Part shown: piece after piece, positions 24,719 to 34,223 of the stretch
Layout: each line of letters starts with the position of its first letter
How positions within the stretch are numbered: position 1 is the stretch's first letter
Assembly (NCBI GenBank): GCA_003240735.1
Contig: QFNE01000010.1
Location: 31,723-95,722 of the forward strand
Direction: 5' to 3'
DNA: 64,000 nucleotides
Source: Paracoccus denitrificans
GTDB lineage: Bacteria > Pseudomonadota > Alphaproteobacteria > Rhodobacterales > Rhodobacteraceae
Notes under the pieces: generated by a model
Database searches by the model: none
What the model saw: the letters and a program-made list of their open reading frames with translations, nothing else
What the model was told of the DNA's origin: nothing
Program-made: the position numbers and the translations under genes

Positions 24719-25228
24719 ATGTCCAAAGCCAAGAAAAATGAATTCCGCCCCGATGATTTCGTCGTTTATCCCGCGCATGGCGTGGGGCGGATCGTGTCGA
24801 TCGAAGAACAGGAAATCGCCGGTCTGCGTTTGGAAATGTTCGTCATCTCGTTCGAGAAGGACAAGATGACCCTGCGCGTTCCCACCAGCCGTGCGACCGA
24901 CATCGGCATGCGCAGCCTCGCGTCGCCCGACCAGATCGACAAGGCGCTTGAAACGCTGAAGGGCAAGGCCCGCGTCAAGCGCGCGATGTGGTCGCGTCGT
25001 GCGCAGGAATACGAACAGAAGATCAATTCGGGCGATCTGATGTCGATCGCCGAAGTCGTGCGTGACCTGCACCGCAGCGACGATCAGCGCGAGCAGTCCT
25101 ATTCCGAACGTCAGCTGTACGAAGCAGCCCTGGACCGTCTGACCCGCGAAGTCGCGGCAGTTGGCGGGTTGGACGAAGCTGGCGCGCAGAAGAAAGTCGA
25201 TGCCGTTCTGGTGACCCGCGCGGCCTGA
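24719..25228 (+). CDS. carD: CarD-family RNA polymerase-binding transcription regulator
   Basis: CarD binds the beta subunit of RNA polymerase and stabilises open complexes at rRNA and many other promoters. The 169-residue protein has the N-terminal RNAP-interaction Tudor-like domain (DDFVVYPAHGVGRIVSIEEQ, residues about 12-31) and the C-terminal helical DNA-binding domain (ARVKRAMWSRRAQEYEQKIN). The ATG has AAGGAAG upstream and fits the family N-terminus; the frame also continues upstream through the leader without recognisable features. It ends 77 bp before a strong bidirectional terminator. Confidence 0.96.
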   Translation: MSKAKKNEFRPDDFVVYPAHGVGRIVSIEEQEIAGLRLEMFVISFEKDKMTLRVPTSRATDIGMRSLASPDQIDKALETLKGKARVKRAMWSRRAQEYEQKINSGDLMSIAEVVRDLHRSDDQREQSYSERQLYEAALDRLTREVAAVGGLDEAGAQKKVDAVLVTRAA

Positions 25229-25305
25229 CGATCCGAGGATGGATCCTGCGTCGGGGCCGTGTGCCTCCGGCGGGGATATTTGAGTGACGAAGATTGCGCC
25301 GCAGG

Positions 25306-25335
25306 AAAAGGCCCGCGATGATCCGCGGGCCTTTT
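25306..25335. terminator. Bidirectional terminator between carD and the dipeptidase gene
   Basis: AAAAGGCCCGCG and CGCGGGCCTTTT form a perfect 12-bp stem with a 6-nt loop between convergent genes. The T-run on one side and the A-run on the other allow termination in both directions. Confidence 0.88.
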
Positions 25336-25352
25336 GCCGTTCCGGTCCTGCT

Positions 25353-26759
25353 TCAGTTCAGAGCGGCGAGGATGCGGGCCCAGCTGCGCGCACCTTTGGC
25401 AAAGCTGCGAACATCGTATTTTTCATTCGGCGAATGGATGCGGTCGTCGTCCCGGCCAAACCCGATCAGCATCGAGTCCATCCCAAGGATTCGCTTGAAG
25501 TCGCCCGCAACAGGGATCGATCCACCGGCGCCGATATACGCGGCCTCCTGTCCCCATTCTTCGGTAAGCGCCGACTTGGCAGCGGCGAATGCCGGGTCGG
25601 ACGTATCCATGACACTTGCAGTCGATCCGCCGTGTTCGTTGAATTCGACGCTGCAATCCTCGGGCACGAACGACGCGATCCGTTCGCGCAAGGCCGCCCG
25701 GATTTTTGCGGGATTCTGGGTGCCGACCAGACGGCAACTGACCTTGGCGTGTGCTTCGCCGGGCAGGACCGTCTTGAACCCGTCTCCGGCATATCCCCCG
25801 GCGATGCCGTTGATTTCCAGCGTCGGATGATTCCACAGCTTTTCCAGCCCTGAACGATCTGCGTCACCGATCGGTTTTTTGAGGCCGACACGGGACAGGA
25901 ACTCCTTGGCGTCGAACTTGAGCGCGTCCCAGTCGCGGCGCAGTTCGTCGCTGAGTTCCGGCACTCCTTCATAGAAGCCCGGCAGCGTGACCCGGCCGCT
26001 TTCGTCCTTGAGTGACGCCAGCGCCGTCACAAGGATCTGGATCGGGTTCGCCGCAAGCCCGCCGAACGAACCGGAGTGCAGGTCGCGATCCGCTGCGCGT
26101 ATGGTGATTTCCTCGCCCACAAGGCCGCGCAGTTGGGTGGTGATGGCGGGGCGACCATCCGCATACATCCCCGTGTCGCAGATCAGCGCAAGCGAGGCGC
26201 GCAGTTCGTCCGCGTTTTCCTTGAGAAAGTCGACGAGGCTGGGTGAGCCGGATTCTTCCTCACCTTCAAAGAACAGGATCAGCCCGGGGGGCAGCGTGCC
26301 GTTGACATCGCGCCAGGCGCGGCACGCCTCGACGAATGTCATCAGCTGGCCTTTGTCGTCTGCTGATCCCCGCGCGCGGATGATCTGGCCGTCAGCGGTA
26401 TCCTCGATCACTGGATCAAAGGGATCGCGCGCCCACAGATTCAGCGGATCGACAGGTTGCACGTCGTAGTGGCCATAAAACAGCAACGACCGCGCGCCAC
26501 CGGGGGCAGAGCGGGCGACGACCATTGGATGGCCTTTGGTGGGCCGAATCTCGGCCTCAAACCCAAGGCTTTCCAGTTCATCGCGTAGCCAGTCAGCGGC
26601 GCGGCGCACGTCGCCGGCAAAGGCGGGATCGGTCGAAATCGACGGAATGCGCAGGAAGTCCTTCAGCCGATCCAGCGCTGCGGGCAGATCGTCGTCCAGA
26701 CGGGCCAAGACCTGATCCACGGCTGCTTTGTTGCTGTGATCTGGGGTGGTCGCGGTCAT
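25353..26759 (-). CDS. M20-family dipeptidase
   Basis: The 468-residue zinc metallopeptidase hydrolyses dipeptides or acylated amino acids in the cytosol. It has LLFYGHYDVQPVDP (first metal ligand His), ARGSADDKGQLMTF (bridging Asp), LFFEGEEESGSPSL (catalytic Glu pair), CDTGMYADGRPAI (metal ligand Asp), a dimerisation insert with DLHSGSFGGLAANPIQ, and HSPNEKYDVRSF with the last histidine. This matches the CNDP-like dipeptidase subgroup more closely than ArgE or DapE. It stands alone between the carD terminator and hemA, divergent from hemA. Confidence 0.94.
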   Translation of the reverse strand: MTATTPDHSNKAAVDQVLARLDDDLPAALDRLKDFLRIPSISTDPAFAGDVRRAADWLRDELESLGFEAEIRPTKGHPMVVARSAPGGARSLLFYGHYDVQPVDPLNLWARDPFDPVIEDTADGQIIRARGSADDKGQLMTFVEACRAWRDVNGTLPPGLILFFEGEEESGSPSLVDFLKENADELRASLALICDTGMYADGRPAITTQLRGLVGEEITIRAADRDLHSGSFGGLAANPIQILVTALASLKDESGRVTLPGFYEGVPELSDELRRDWDALKFDAKEFLSRVGLKKPIGDADRSGLEKLWNHPTLEINGIAGGYAGDGFKTVLPGEAHAKVSCRLVGTQNPAKIRAALRERIASFVPEDCSVEFNEHGGSTASVMDTSDPAFAAAKSALTEEWGQEAAYIGAGGSIPVAGDFKRILGMDSMLIGFGRDDDRIHSPNEKYDVRSFAKGARSWARILAALN

Positions 26760-26924
26760 AGCAAGGTCCTTTTGTTGACGCTTTTCATGGGGTTTGCGGG
26801 CGTGCCGCAGTGTCGCATGCTGCGTTTTGAGGTTTTAAATCCGGCGCGTGGCGCATATCTAGACAAGCGACAGATTGCGATCAGACGATGATCGGACCCA
26901 GCCAAATTCGCAAGGGATCACCGC

Positions 26925-28154
26925 ATGGATTACGCCGCCGCCATGGATCAGGCCATTGATCGGCTGCACGCGGAAGGACGCTATCGCACCTTTATCGATA
27001 TCGAACGCCGCAATGGGTCGTTCCCGCACGCCGTATGGACGCGGCCGGACGGCACCGAACAAAACATCACCGTCTGGTGCGGCAACGATTATCTGGGTAT
27101 GGGCCAGCACCCCGTGGTGCTGAGCGCCATGCACGAGGCGCTGGACGCGACCGGCGCAGGGTCGGGCGGCACGCGCAACATTTCAGGCACCACCGTCTAT
27201 CACAAACGGCTGGAGGCGGAGCTTGCCGACCTGCACGGTAAGGCCGCGGCGCTGGTCTTCAGTTCGGCCTACAACGCAAACGACGCGACACTGTCGACAT
27301 TGCAGCGGTTGCTGCCCGGACTGATCATCTATTCCGATGCGCTGAACCACGCCTCGATGATCGAAGGGATCAAGCGCGGTGGCGGCGAAAAGCGGATCTT
27401 CCGGCACAACGACACGGCGCACCTGCGCGAACTGCTGGCCTCCGACGACCCGGATGCGCCCAAGCTGATTGCGTTCGAATCGGTTTACTCGATGGACGGC
27501 GACATCGCCCCGATCGCGGACATCTGTGACCTGGCCGCTGAATTCAACGCGCTGACCTATCTGGACGAGGTTCACGCCGTCGGGATGTACGGCCCCCGTG
27601 GCGCTGGCATCGCCGAGCGCGACGGGCTGGCGGACCGCATCGACATCTTCAACGGTACGCTGGGGAAGGCGTTCGGGGTGTTCGGCGGCTATATCGCGGC
27701 GTCCGCGCGGATGTGTGACGCGATCCGCAGCTATGCGCCCGGATTCATCTTCACCACATCATTGCCGCCTGCTGTCGCTGCGGGCGCTGCGGCGTCCATC
27801 GCATTCCTGAAGACGACCGAAGGGCAGGCGCTGCGCGACCGTCAGCAGCTGCACGCGCGTATCCTGAAGATGCGCTTGCGCGGTCTGGGGCTGCCGATCG
27901 ACGACCGCGGCACGCATATCGTGCCGGTCCACGTGGGAAACCCGGTCCACTGCAAGATGTTATCGGACATGCTGCTGTCGGAGTTCGGCATCTACGTCCA
28001 GCCGATCAACTTCCCGACGGTCCCGCGCGGCACTGAACGGCTGCGGTTCACGCCGTCTCCGATTCACGATCACGTTGAAATCGACAATTTGGTGAAGGCG
28101 ATGGATGCACTCTGGTCACGCTGTGCGCTAAATCGCGCCGAAGCGGTTGCCTGA
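26925..28154 (+). CDS. hemA: 5-aminolevulinate synthase
   Basis: HemA condenses glycine and succinyl-CoA to 5-aminolevulinate, the C4 entry to heme (and, where present, bacteriochlorophyll) that is characteristic of alphaproteobacteria. The 409-residue PLP enzyme shows WCGNDYLGMGQHPVV, GSGGTRNISGTT, FESVYSMDGD, YLDEVHAVGMYG and NGTLGKAFGVFGGY with the PLP lysine Lys248. AAGGGATCACCGC precedes the ATG. No neighbouring photosynthesis gene is in the window, so heme and cytochrome supply is the safe role. The 165-bp upstream gap shows no convincing FNR-type site. Confidence 0.98.
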   Translation: MDYAAAMDQAIDRLHAEGRYRTFIDIERRNGSFPHAVWTRPDGTEQNITVWCGNDYLGMGQHPVVLSAMHEALDATGAGSGGTRNISGTTVYHKRLEAELADLHGKAAALVFSSAYNANDATLSTLQRLLPGLIIYSDALNHASMIEGIKRGGGEKRIFRHNDTAHLRELLASDDPDAPKLIAFESVYSMDGDIAPIADICDLAAEFNALTYLDEVHAVGMYGPRGAGIAERDGLADRIDIFNGTLGKAFGVFGGYIAASARMCDAIRSYAPGFIFTTSLPPAVAAGAAASIAFLKTTEGQALRDRQQLHARILKMRLRGLGLPIDDRGTHIVPVHVGNPVHCKMLSDMLLSEFGIYVQPINFPTVPRGTERLRFTPSPIHDHVEIDNLVKAMDALWSRCALNRAEAVA

Positions 28155-28268
28155 CACCATATCGGGAGGTGAAAAACCTCTCGCATCCGTGATAGCATCG
28201 CCTTAATCAACAAGGGCCAGATTCGCGTAGAAGATCTGGTCTCCCAACACGACGTGAGGCAGACGCAG

Positions 28269-29561
28269 ATGATCGGTTTGCGGGCAAACAACCCGGCGAA
28301 CGACAGTTCGGACGTGGCGCAGGGCGCGCCCGGTTTCGATGATTTCGACATGCGGCTGGGCGACCTGATGCGTGGCGAGCGGGCGACGATGGGCAAGTCC
28401 CTGCTGGATGTTCAGCGAGAGCTGCGCATCCGTGCATCCATCGTGGCTGCAATTGAGAACTGCGATATCTCGGCGTTTGACGCGCCGAGCTTTATCGCCG
28501 GGTATGTGCGGTCATATTCCAAGTATCTGGGGATGGATCCCGACTGGACGTTCCGCCGATTCTGTCAGGAATCAGGCTTTACGCCGGTTCACGGCATGGC
28601 CCCTGCGGCGTCGGGCCCCAAGCCCCAACGCCGCCCCTCGGACCCGGTCGAGGCGCTGGCGAATCCCCGCGCGTTGTATCTGCCGCAGCCCGAATCCTTC
28701 TGGTCGTCGATTGAGCCCCGCGCCATCGGCTCGATCTTCGTCATGGCGGCGCTGGTTTGTGCGCTGGGTTACGGCGGCTGGTCGGTCCTGCAGGAAGTGC
28801 AGAAGGTCAACCTGACGCCGTCGGACCAGACGCCCGGCGTCATTGCGCAGCTGGACCCCGTAGCAGGGCTGCAAGAACCTGCGCCCAATCTGGAACTCGC
28901 CGCGTCCGATCTGCCGCAGCCCGAAGCGCTGGACCGCGTTTTCCGTCCGCAGGCGCTGGACGTGCCGGTGCTGACGCCGCGCGACGGACCCATTGCGTCC
29001 ATTGACCCGGGCCTGATCCAGTCGACGACGCCAGACACGCCGCTGCCCACGCAGTTTACCGAGCTGACCGTTCCGACATCGGAAACGGCCGCCACGTCTT
29101 ATGGCCCGCAGATGCCTGCGACGACTGTTGTGGCTGATGCGTCATCCGTGCGCACCGTGTCGCCTGATGCGGCTGAGGTCGAGATTCTGGCTGCGCGTCC
29201 GGCGTGGGTGCGTGTCACGTCTGCCGACGGGACCGTGCTGCTGGAAAAGACCCTCGATGCAGGGGAACGGTTTGCCTTGCCCAAGCTTGAGCATCCGCCG
29301 AACCTGCGGGCCGGGAATTCGGGTGCGGTCTACTTTGCGGTCAACGGCAAGACCTATGGTCCCGCCGCGCCGGGCGCGCAGGTCGTCAAGAAGGTTGAGC
29401 TTTCGCCGTCCGCACTGACGACGAAATACGCCTTTGCCGATCTGACCAAGGATCCGGAGTTGGCGCAGATGGTCAGCGTGGCGTCAGCTGTGGGTGTCCT
29501 GCCTCCGATCCAGACGCCTGACGCCCCTGTCGACGGCGCGGCCCCGACACGCGCCGATTGA
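28269..29561 (+). CDS. RodZ-like helix-turn-helix membrane protein
   Basis: The 430-residue protein has the RodZ architecture: an N-terminal Xre-like domain (about residues 25-95; RLGDLMRGERATMGKSLLDV, FIAGYVRSYSKYLGMDPD), a linker, a single transmembrane segment near residues 154-172 (AIGSIFVMAALVCALGYGGW), a Pro/Thr-rich periplasmic stretch and a C-terminal DUF4115 domain with AEVEILAARPAWVRVTSADG. RodZ links MreB to the cell-wall elongation machinery. The start is the ATG preceded by GAGGCAG, not the GTG five codons earlier. It lies just ahead of ispG, a pairing common in proteobacteria. Confidence 0.86.
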   Translation: MIGLRANNPANDSSDVAQGAPGFDDFDMRLGDLMRGERATMGKSLLDVQRELRIRASIVAAIENCDISAFDAPSFIAGYVRSYSKYLGMDPDWTFRRFCQESGFTPVHGMAPAASGPKPQRRPSDPVEALANPRALYLPQPESFWSSIEPRAIGSIFVMAALVCALGYGGWSVLQEVQKVNLTPSDQTPGVIAQLDPVAGLQEPAPNLELAASDLPQPEALDRVFRPQALDVPVLTPRDGPIASIDPGLIQSTTPDTPLPTQFTELTVPTSETAATSYGPQMPATTVVADASSVRTVSPDAAEVEILAARPAWVRVTSADGTVLLEKTLDAGERFALPKLEHPPNLRAGNSGAVYFAVNGKTYGPAAPGAQVVKKVELSPSALTTKYAFADLTKDPELAQMVSVASAVGVLPPIQTPDAPVDGAAPTRAD

Positions 29562-29667
29562 CCCGCTCGCCAGCGGGCAGCCGATCAATTCACCAAACTC
29601 TCACATCGACCCGGTTGCCGCCGGGGCGCGCGGGGCTTATGTCTGCGGCGAGCGAATGAGGCTGACG

Positions 29668-30789
29668 ATGACCCATAATCCGATCCGCCCATGGCGAAAT
29701 GTCGAGCGTCGCAAGTCGCGCCAGATCATGGTCGGCAATGTGCCGGTTGGTGGCGATGCGCCGATCAGCGTTCAGACGATGACGAACACCGATTCAAGCG
29801 ACGTCTGTGCGACGCTGGCGCAGGTGATCGCGGCGGCGGACGCGGGCGCGGACATCGTGCGCATCTCGACGCCAGACGAGGCGTCGACCAAGGCGCTGCG
29901 CGAGATCACGCGCGAAAGCCCGGTCCCGATCGTCGCCGACATCCACTTCCACTACAAACGCGCGCTTGAGGCCGCTGATGCGGGGGCAGCATGCCTGCGT
30001 ATCAATCCCGGCAACATTGGCGATGCCGCGCGGGTGCGAGAGGTCGTGCAGGCCGCGCGAGCGAACGGCTGTTCCATCCGTATCGGTGTGAACGCCGGCA
30101 GTCTGGAACGCCACCTGCTGGAAAAATATGGTGAGCCGTGCCCGGCGGCGATGGTCGAAAGCGGCCTTGATCACATCAAACTGCTGCAGGACAACGACTT
30201 TCACGAATTCAAGATCAGCGTAAAGGCGTCGGACGTGTTTCTGGCGGCTGCTGCGTATCAGGAACTGGCGGACGCAACCGACGCGCCGATTCACTTGGGC
30301 ATTACCGAGGCGGGCGGCCTGCGCGGTGGCACGGTCAAGTCTGCGCTCGGCATGGGCAACCTGCTGTGGATGGGGATCGGTGACACGATCCGTGTGTCCC
30401 TGTCGGCCGACCCGGTTGAGGAGGTCCGCGTCGGTTACGAGATCCTGAAGTCGCTCGGGCTCCGCACCCGGGGCGTTCAGATCATCTCCTGCCCGTCCTG
30501 CGCCCGCCAAGGGTTTGACGTCATCAAGACGGTCGAAATCTTGGAAAAACGTCTCGAACACATCAAGACGCCGCTGAGCCTGTCGATCATTGGTTGCGTC
30601 GTGAATGGCCCGGGCGAGGCACTGATGACTGATCTGGGCTTTACCGGCGGCGGTGCGGGCAGTGGCATGGTCTATGCGGCGGGCAAGCAAAGCCACAAGA
30701 TGGGCAACGACCGGATGATCGACCACATTGTCGAACTTGTGGAAAAGCGGGTCGAACAGATCGAAGCCACCAAGCAAGCCGCAGAATGA
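29668..30789 (+). CDS. ispG: 4-hydroxy-3-methylbut-2-enyl diphosphate synthase
   Basis: IspG is the [4Fe-4S] enzyme that converts MEcPP to HMBPP in the MEP isoprenoid pathway. The 373-residue protein has the TIM-barrel half (PISVQTMTNTDSSDV, PIVADIHFHYKRAL, RINPGNIG, IRIGVNAGSLE) and the C-terminal cluster domain with ISCPSCARQGFD and IIGCVVNGPGE supplying the three cysteines and a glutamate. The ATG chosen has GAGG six bases upstream; another ATG four codons earlier is possible. It follows the RodZ-like gene after 106 bp and ends at a terminator. Confidence 0.97.
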   Translation: MTHNPIRPWRNVERRKSRQIMVGNVPVGGDAPISVQTMTNTDSSDVCATLAQVIAAADAGADIVRISTPDEASTKALREITRESPVPIVADIHFHYKRALEAADAGAACLRINPGNIGDAARVREVVQAARANGCSIRIGVNAGSLERHLLEKYGEPCPAAMVESGLDHIKLLQDNDFHEFKISVKASDVFLAAAAYQELADATDAPIHLGITEAGGLRGGTVKSALGMGNLLWMGIGDTIRVSLSADPVEEVRVGYEILKSLGLRTRGVQIISCPSCARQGFDVIKTVEILEKRLEHIKTPLSLSIIGCVVNGPGEALMTDLGFTGGGAGSGMVYAAGKQSHKMGNDRMIDHIVELVEKRVEQIEATKQAAE

Positions 30790-30792
30790 AAG

Positions 30793-30816
30793 AAGGGCGC
30801 CACGAGGCGCCCTTTT
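30793..30816. terminator. Terminator after ispG, usable in both directions
   Basis: AAGGGCGCC and GGCGCCCTT form a perfect 9-bp stem with an ACGA loop followed by TTTT-rich sequence. It lies 3 bp beyond the ispG stop codon and just past the end of the convergent DsbA-like gene. Confidence 0.85.
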
Positions 30817-30834
30817 CGCTTAACGCGGGTCGGG

Positions 30835-31590
30835 TCAGCCTGCGGTCGACTGCGCCCTGATCTGCTTGACCGCCTCGGTCATGCCGGTTGACGGGATGCC
30901 GCGCAGCATTTCGTTGCCGATGACGAAGGTCGGCGTACCCATGATGCCCATCTTCTGGCCCAGTTCGTGGTTCGCCTGAATCTCTGCCGTCACGTCGGCC
31001 GAGCTCATGTGTTTTTCGATTGCGGCGTCGTCCAGCTTCAGCTCGGTGGCGATGGCCTTCAGCGACTCGGTCGTGACGTCGCCGCGCATCACATACAGCT
31101 TGTCATGGACGGCCTTGTAAGCGGCAGGACCATCCAGTTGCTTGACCGCGATGGCAAAGCGCGATGCAAGCTCGCTTTCCGGGCCAAGGATCGGAAACTC
31201 TTTCAGGACCCAGCGGATATCCCCGTCGGTCTTGACCAGCTCTTCGACCTCGGGGTTCACCTTGCGGCAGTATCCGCAGCGGTAATCGATGAATTCGACC
31301 ATTGTCAGCTTGCCGTCGGGGTTGCCGCCGACCCAGCTGTGGCTGTCTTGCGTCAGGTCCTTCTGGAAGGTCTGGACCAGCTGACGATCCTTCTGCACTT
31401 CATCGGCGACGCGCTGCGCCTCGAGGCTGTTAACGGCTTCGATCAGGACTTGCGGGTTCGCCATGATGTAGTCTTTGACCGCGACGCCGAAGGCGGCTTT
31501 TTCGGCATCGGTCATGTTGGCCGGGTCAAAGGCGGCGGCGGGCAGGGCGGTTGCGGCCATCAGCGCCGCGGCGGTCATCAAAGATTTCAT
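30835..31590 (-). CDS. DsbA-family periplasmic thiol-disulfide protein
   Basis: A 251-residue exported thioredoxin-fold protein. It has a signal peptide (LMTAAALMAATALPAAA), an N-terminal helical region that may serve oligomerisation, as in ScsC-like members, and the active site FIDYRCGYCRKVNPEV with Cys105 and Cys108. GIMGTPTFVIG carries the cis-proline loop. It likely oxidises or isomerises disulfides of secreted proteins. The ATG has AAAGGA seven bases upstream; the longer frame lacks a signal peptide at its start. It is divergent from the aminotransferase gene. Confidence 0.92.
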   Translation of the reverse strand: MKSLMTAAALMAATALPAAAFDPANMTDAEKAAFGVAVKDYIMANPQVLIEAVNSLEAQRVADEVQKDRQLVQTFQKDLTQDSHSWVGGNPDGKLTMVEFIDYRCGYCRKVNPEVEELVKTDGDIRWVLKEFPILGPESELASRFAIAVKQLDGPAAYKAVHDKLYVMRGDVTTESLKAIATELKLDDAAIEKHMSSADVTAEIQANHELGQKMGIMGTPTFVIGNEMLRGIPSTGMTEAVKQIRAQSTAG

Positions 31591-31742
31591 CGCGGGGTCC
31601 TTTCGCGTGTTGCCCGGGAACTTGCCGTCTTGGCGCCGGTATGTCCAGCAAACGGATATGTGAACCCGTGCGCTGCGCTTGACCGGACTGCGTGCAGGGG
31701 CCAAAAGCTGCGCCGAACCCACCTGAATGATGAGATGCGTGG

Positions 31743-32879
31743 ATGCAGCCTTCCCGACGCGGCCAAGTTGATCCGTTCATTGTAATGGACGTCATGGAAT
31801 CCGCCCGCGCGGCCGAGGAAGCGGGCCATCACGTCATCCATATGGAGGTTGGCCAGCCTTCGACCCCGGCCCCCGCCGGGGCACGCCGCGGGTTACAATC
31901 GGCGCTGGATCAACCGCTGGGCTATACCGTGGCGCTGGGACTGCCCGCTTTGCGGTCCGGGATCGCCGATCTTTACCGTCGTTGGTACGGTGTCGATCTG
32001 GATCCCGCGCGTGTCGTAGTGACGGCCGGATCGTCGGGCGCCTTCATTCTGGCGTTTTCAGCGCTGTTCGACGCAGGCGACCGCGTTGCGCTGGGTGAGC
32101 CCGGCTATCCCAGTTATCGTCAGATCCTGCGCGCGATGTCGGTCGAACCGGTTGGCATCCAGACCCGGGCGGACAACCGCTATCAGCCGAAGGCACAGGA
32201 TATTCCGGAAGACGTGGCCGGCGTGATCGTGGCGTCGCCCGGCAATCCGTCGGGCACGATGCTGGACCGCGACCAGTTGTCAGCGATTGCCGCGCGCTGT
32301 CACCAGATTGGCGCGGCGCTGATCTCGGACGAGATTTATCACGGGCTCAGCTATGGCCACCGAGCTGTCAGCGCGTTGGAGGTGACGGATGACGTCGTCG
32401 TCATCAACAGCTTTTCCAAGTTCTTTAGCATGACTGGGTGGCGCATCGGCTGGATGGTCGTGCCACCCGACATGGTTCGCACTGTCGAGCGGATCGCCCA
32501 GAACATGTTCATCTGCCCGCCCCACGCCAGTCAGGTCGCCGCACTCGCCGCGTTGGACTGCGAGGATGAAGCGCGGGAAAACCTCGCCGTCTACGCCGCG
32601 AACCGTCAGCTGATGCTTGACCGTTTGCCGGCAATGGGGTTCGACCGCATCGCGCCGCCGGACGGGGCGTTCTATATCTATGCCGACGTCTCGCACCTGA
32701 CGGATGACAGTCTGGCGTTCTGCCGCGAAATCCTTGATCGCGCGCGCGTGGCCGTCACGCCGGGGCTGGACTTCGATCCGGTTCGCGGTGGTCAGACGAT
32801 CCGCTTTTCCTATGCCCGCTCCACGCCCGAGATTGCCGAGGGGTTGGACCGCCTTCAGGCGTTCATGGCCGCGCGATGA
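31743..32879 (+). CDS. PLP-dependent class I/II aminotransferase
   Basis: The 378-residue fold-type I aminotransferase has VIHMEVGQPSTPAPAGAR near the N-terminus, VTAGSSGAFILAF, VASPGNPSGTML, ISDEIYHGLSYG and the PLP lysine Lys226 in NSFSKFFSMTGWRIGW. The closest subgroup in feel is the aspartate/aromatic aminotransferase-like set of alphaproteobacteria; the amino donor is not determinable. The ribosome binding site is weak. The stop codon overlaps the start of the amidase gene (ATGA), so the two are co-translated although no metabolic link is obvious. Confidence 0.9.
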   Translation: MQPSRRGQVDPFIVMDVMESARAAEEAGHHVIHMEVGQPSTPAPAGARRGLQSALDQPLGYTVALGLPALRSGIADLYRRWYGVDLDPARVVVTAGSSGAFILAFSALFDAGDRVALGEPGYPSYRQILRAMSVEPVGIQTRADNRYQPKAQDIPEDVAGVIVASPGNPSGTMLDRDQLSAIAARCHQIGAALISDEIYHGLSYGHRAVSALEVTDDVVVINSFSKFFSMTGWRIGWMVVPPDMVRTVERIAQNMFICPPHASQVAALAALDCEDEARENLAVYAANRQLMLDRLPAMGFDRIAPPDGAFYIYADVSHLTDDSLAFCREILDRARVAVTPGLDFDPVRGGQTIRFSYARSTPEIAEGLDRLQAFMAAR

Positions 32880-34123
32880 AGGTTTTTCGTCGGCTTGTCT
32901 TGGCGCTGTCGGCGACCGCGTGGCTGGCGCTTCCGCTTGCGGCACAGACGACCGACGCCGCGGCGATTGCCGCCAGCATGTCCCTGAAGCCGACCGAACT
33001 GGACGTGGCCGCATCCAGCATCGAGGCCGTCGGACGGGACCGGGGCAAGCCGCGTCCGCTGAACATGTCGCTGCACGTCGGGAAACCCGCACCCTATCGC
33101 GCGTATCTGCTGGACGATCCGCCGCGTCTAGTGGTCGAAATGCGGGGACTGGCGCTGCCCCCGGCTGACTCGACGATTGATGGAGAGGACAGCCTGACCG
33201 ACCTGCGGTGGGGGCCGGGCCAGGCGGGCTGGTCGCGGATCGTGGCTGAACTGCCCGCACCCTATGCGCTGACGCATGTCGACATGGCACTGGAGACCGG
33301 GATCATCGACATTTCGCTCGAGCCGGTAAAACGCGGCGCGTTCCGGCCAAGGACGGACGTCCTGACGGCGTTGCGCGGACTGCCGGAACCTGTGGCCACG
33401 CCAGCGCCGCGCAATGGAAAAGGCCCGATGCGTGTCGTCCTGGACCCCGGGCACGGTGGCTTTGACCCCGGCGCGCAGGTGGGCCCTCTGACCGAGGCAA
33501 GTCTGATGTTGACCTTCGCCCAAGAGGTCGCCGAGGCGTTGAAGCAAAGGGGGATTGAACCGCATCTGACCCGTCAGGACGACAGTTTCGTCCCGCTGGA
33601 ACGGCGCACCAGCATCGCTCGCAGCGTCGGCGCCAAGTTGTTCATTTCATTGCATGCCGACATGTTGCCTGCGGGGCAGGCGGCTGGTGCCACCATTTAT
33701 ACTTGGGATTCACGGTCGAATGATCGCGCGGCCCGCGAACTCGCCATGCGTCATGAACGCACGGACATATTGGCGGGTATGAACCTCACCGGATCGGATG
33801 ACACGGTCGCGGGCGTGCTGATGGACATGGCCTGGACCGACAGTCAGCCCCGCAGCGTCGCGTTCGCCAAGCATCTGTCCAGCAATATGGCGCTGGCGGG
33901 CATCGGTCTGCACAGCCGCCCAGTGCGCGGGGCCGCATTTTCGGTTCTGAAGTCACCTGACATCCCGTCCGTACTGGTCGAGGTCGGATTTCTGTCAGAC
34001 CCGGTGGACCGGGCCAATCTGTCCGATCCAGCATGGCGCGACCGTATGGCCAAGGCTTTCGCCGTGGCGGTGGCCGATTGGCGCGCCGACATGAACGACC
34101 GTGACGCGGCCCGGATGGAGTAA
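32876..34123 (+). CDS. N-acetylmuramoyl-L-alanine amidase (AmiC-like)
   Basis: The 415-residue exported amidase cleaves the bond between MurNAc and the stem peptide to separate daughter cells. It has a signal peptide (VFRRLVLALSATAWLALPLA), an AMIN domain (about residues 55-155) that targets the septum, and a C-terminal Amidase_3 domain: VVLDPGHGGFDPGAQ (zinc His), the following TEASLMLTFA (zinc Glu), KLFISLHADM (zinc His) and VLVEVGFLSD with the catalytic Glu. It is coupled to the aminotransferase gene and followed by PBP1A, giving a wall-remodelling pair. Confidence 0.94.
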   Translation: MKVFRRLVLALSATAWLALPLAAQTTDAAAIAASMSLKPTELDVAASSIEAVGRDRGKPRPLNMSLHVGKPAPYRAYLLDDPPRLVVEMRGLALPPADSTIDGEDSLTDLRWGPGQAGWSRIVAELPAPYALTHVDMALETGIIDISLEPVKRGAFRPRTDVLTALRGLPEPVATPAPRNGKGPMRVVLDPGHGGFDPGAQVGPLTEASLMLTFAQEVAEALKQRGIEPHLTRQDDSFVPLERRTSIARSVGAKLFISLHADMLPAGQAAGATIYTWDSRSNDRAARELAMRHERTDILAGMNLTGSDDTVAGVLMDMAWTDSQPRSVAFAKHLSSNMALAGIGLHSRPVRGAAFSVLKSPDIPSVLVEVGFLSDPVDRANLSDPAWRDRMAKAFAVAVADWRADMNDRDAARME

Positions 34124-34163
34124 TGGCCGCGTGGCGAAATTCGCCCACTCGCCCAAGCGTGCT

Positions 34164-34192
34164 TTGACGCACATGACATCGGCGTGTAATGA
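34164..34192 (+). promoter_or_regulatory. Candidate promoter for the PBP1A gene
   Basis: TTGACG and TAATGA are spaced by 17 bp and lie 32 bp before the PBP1A start codon. The -35 element is near consensus and the -10 is weak. Confidence 0.4.
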
Positions 34193-34223
34193 AACGCCCG
34201 GACTTTCGCCCAAGGAATAGCCG

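Noticed and set aside
26760..26924. FNR-type or other redox operator upstream of hemA
   Set aside because: Only a partial half-site (ATTGCGATCAG) is present; no TTGAT-N4-ATCAA match was found.
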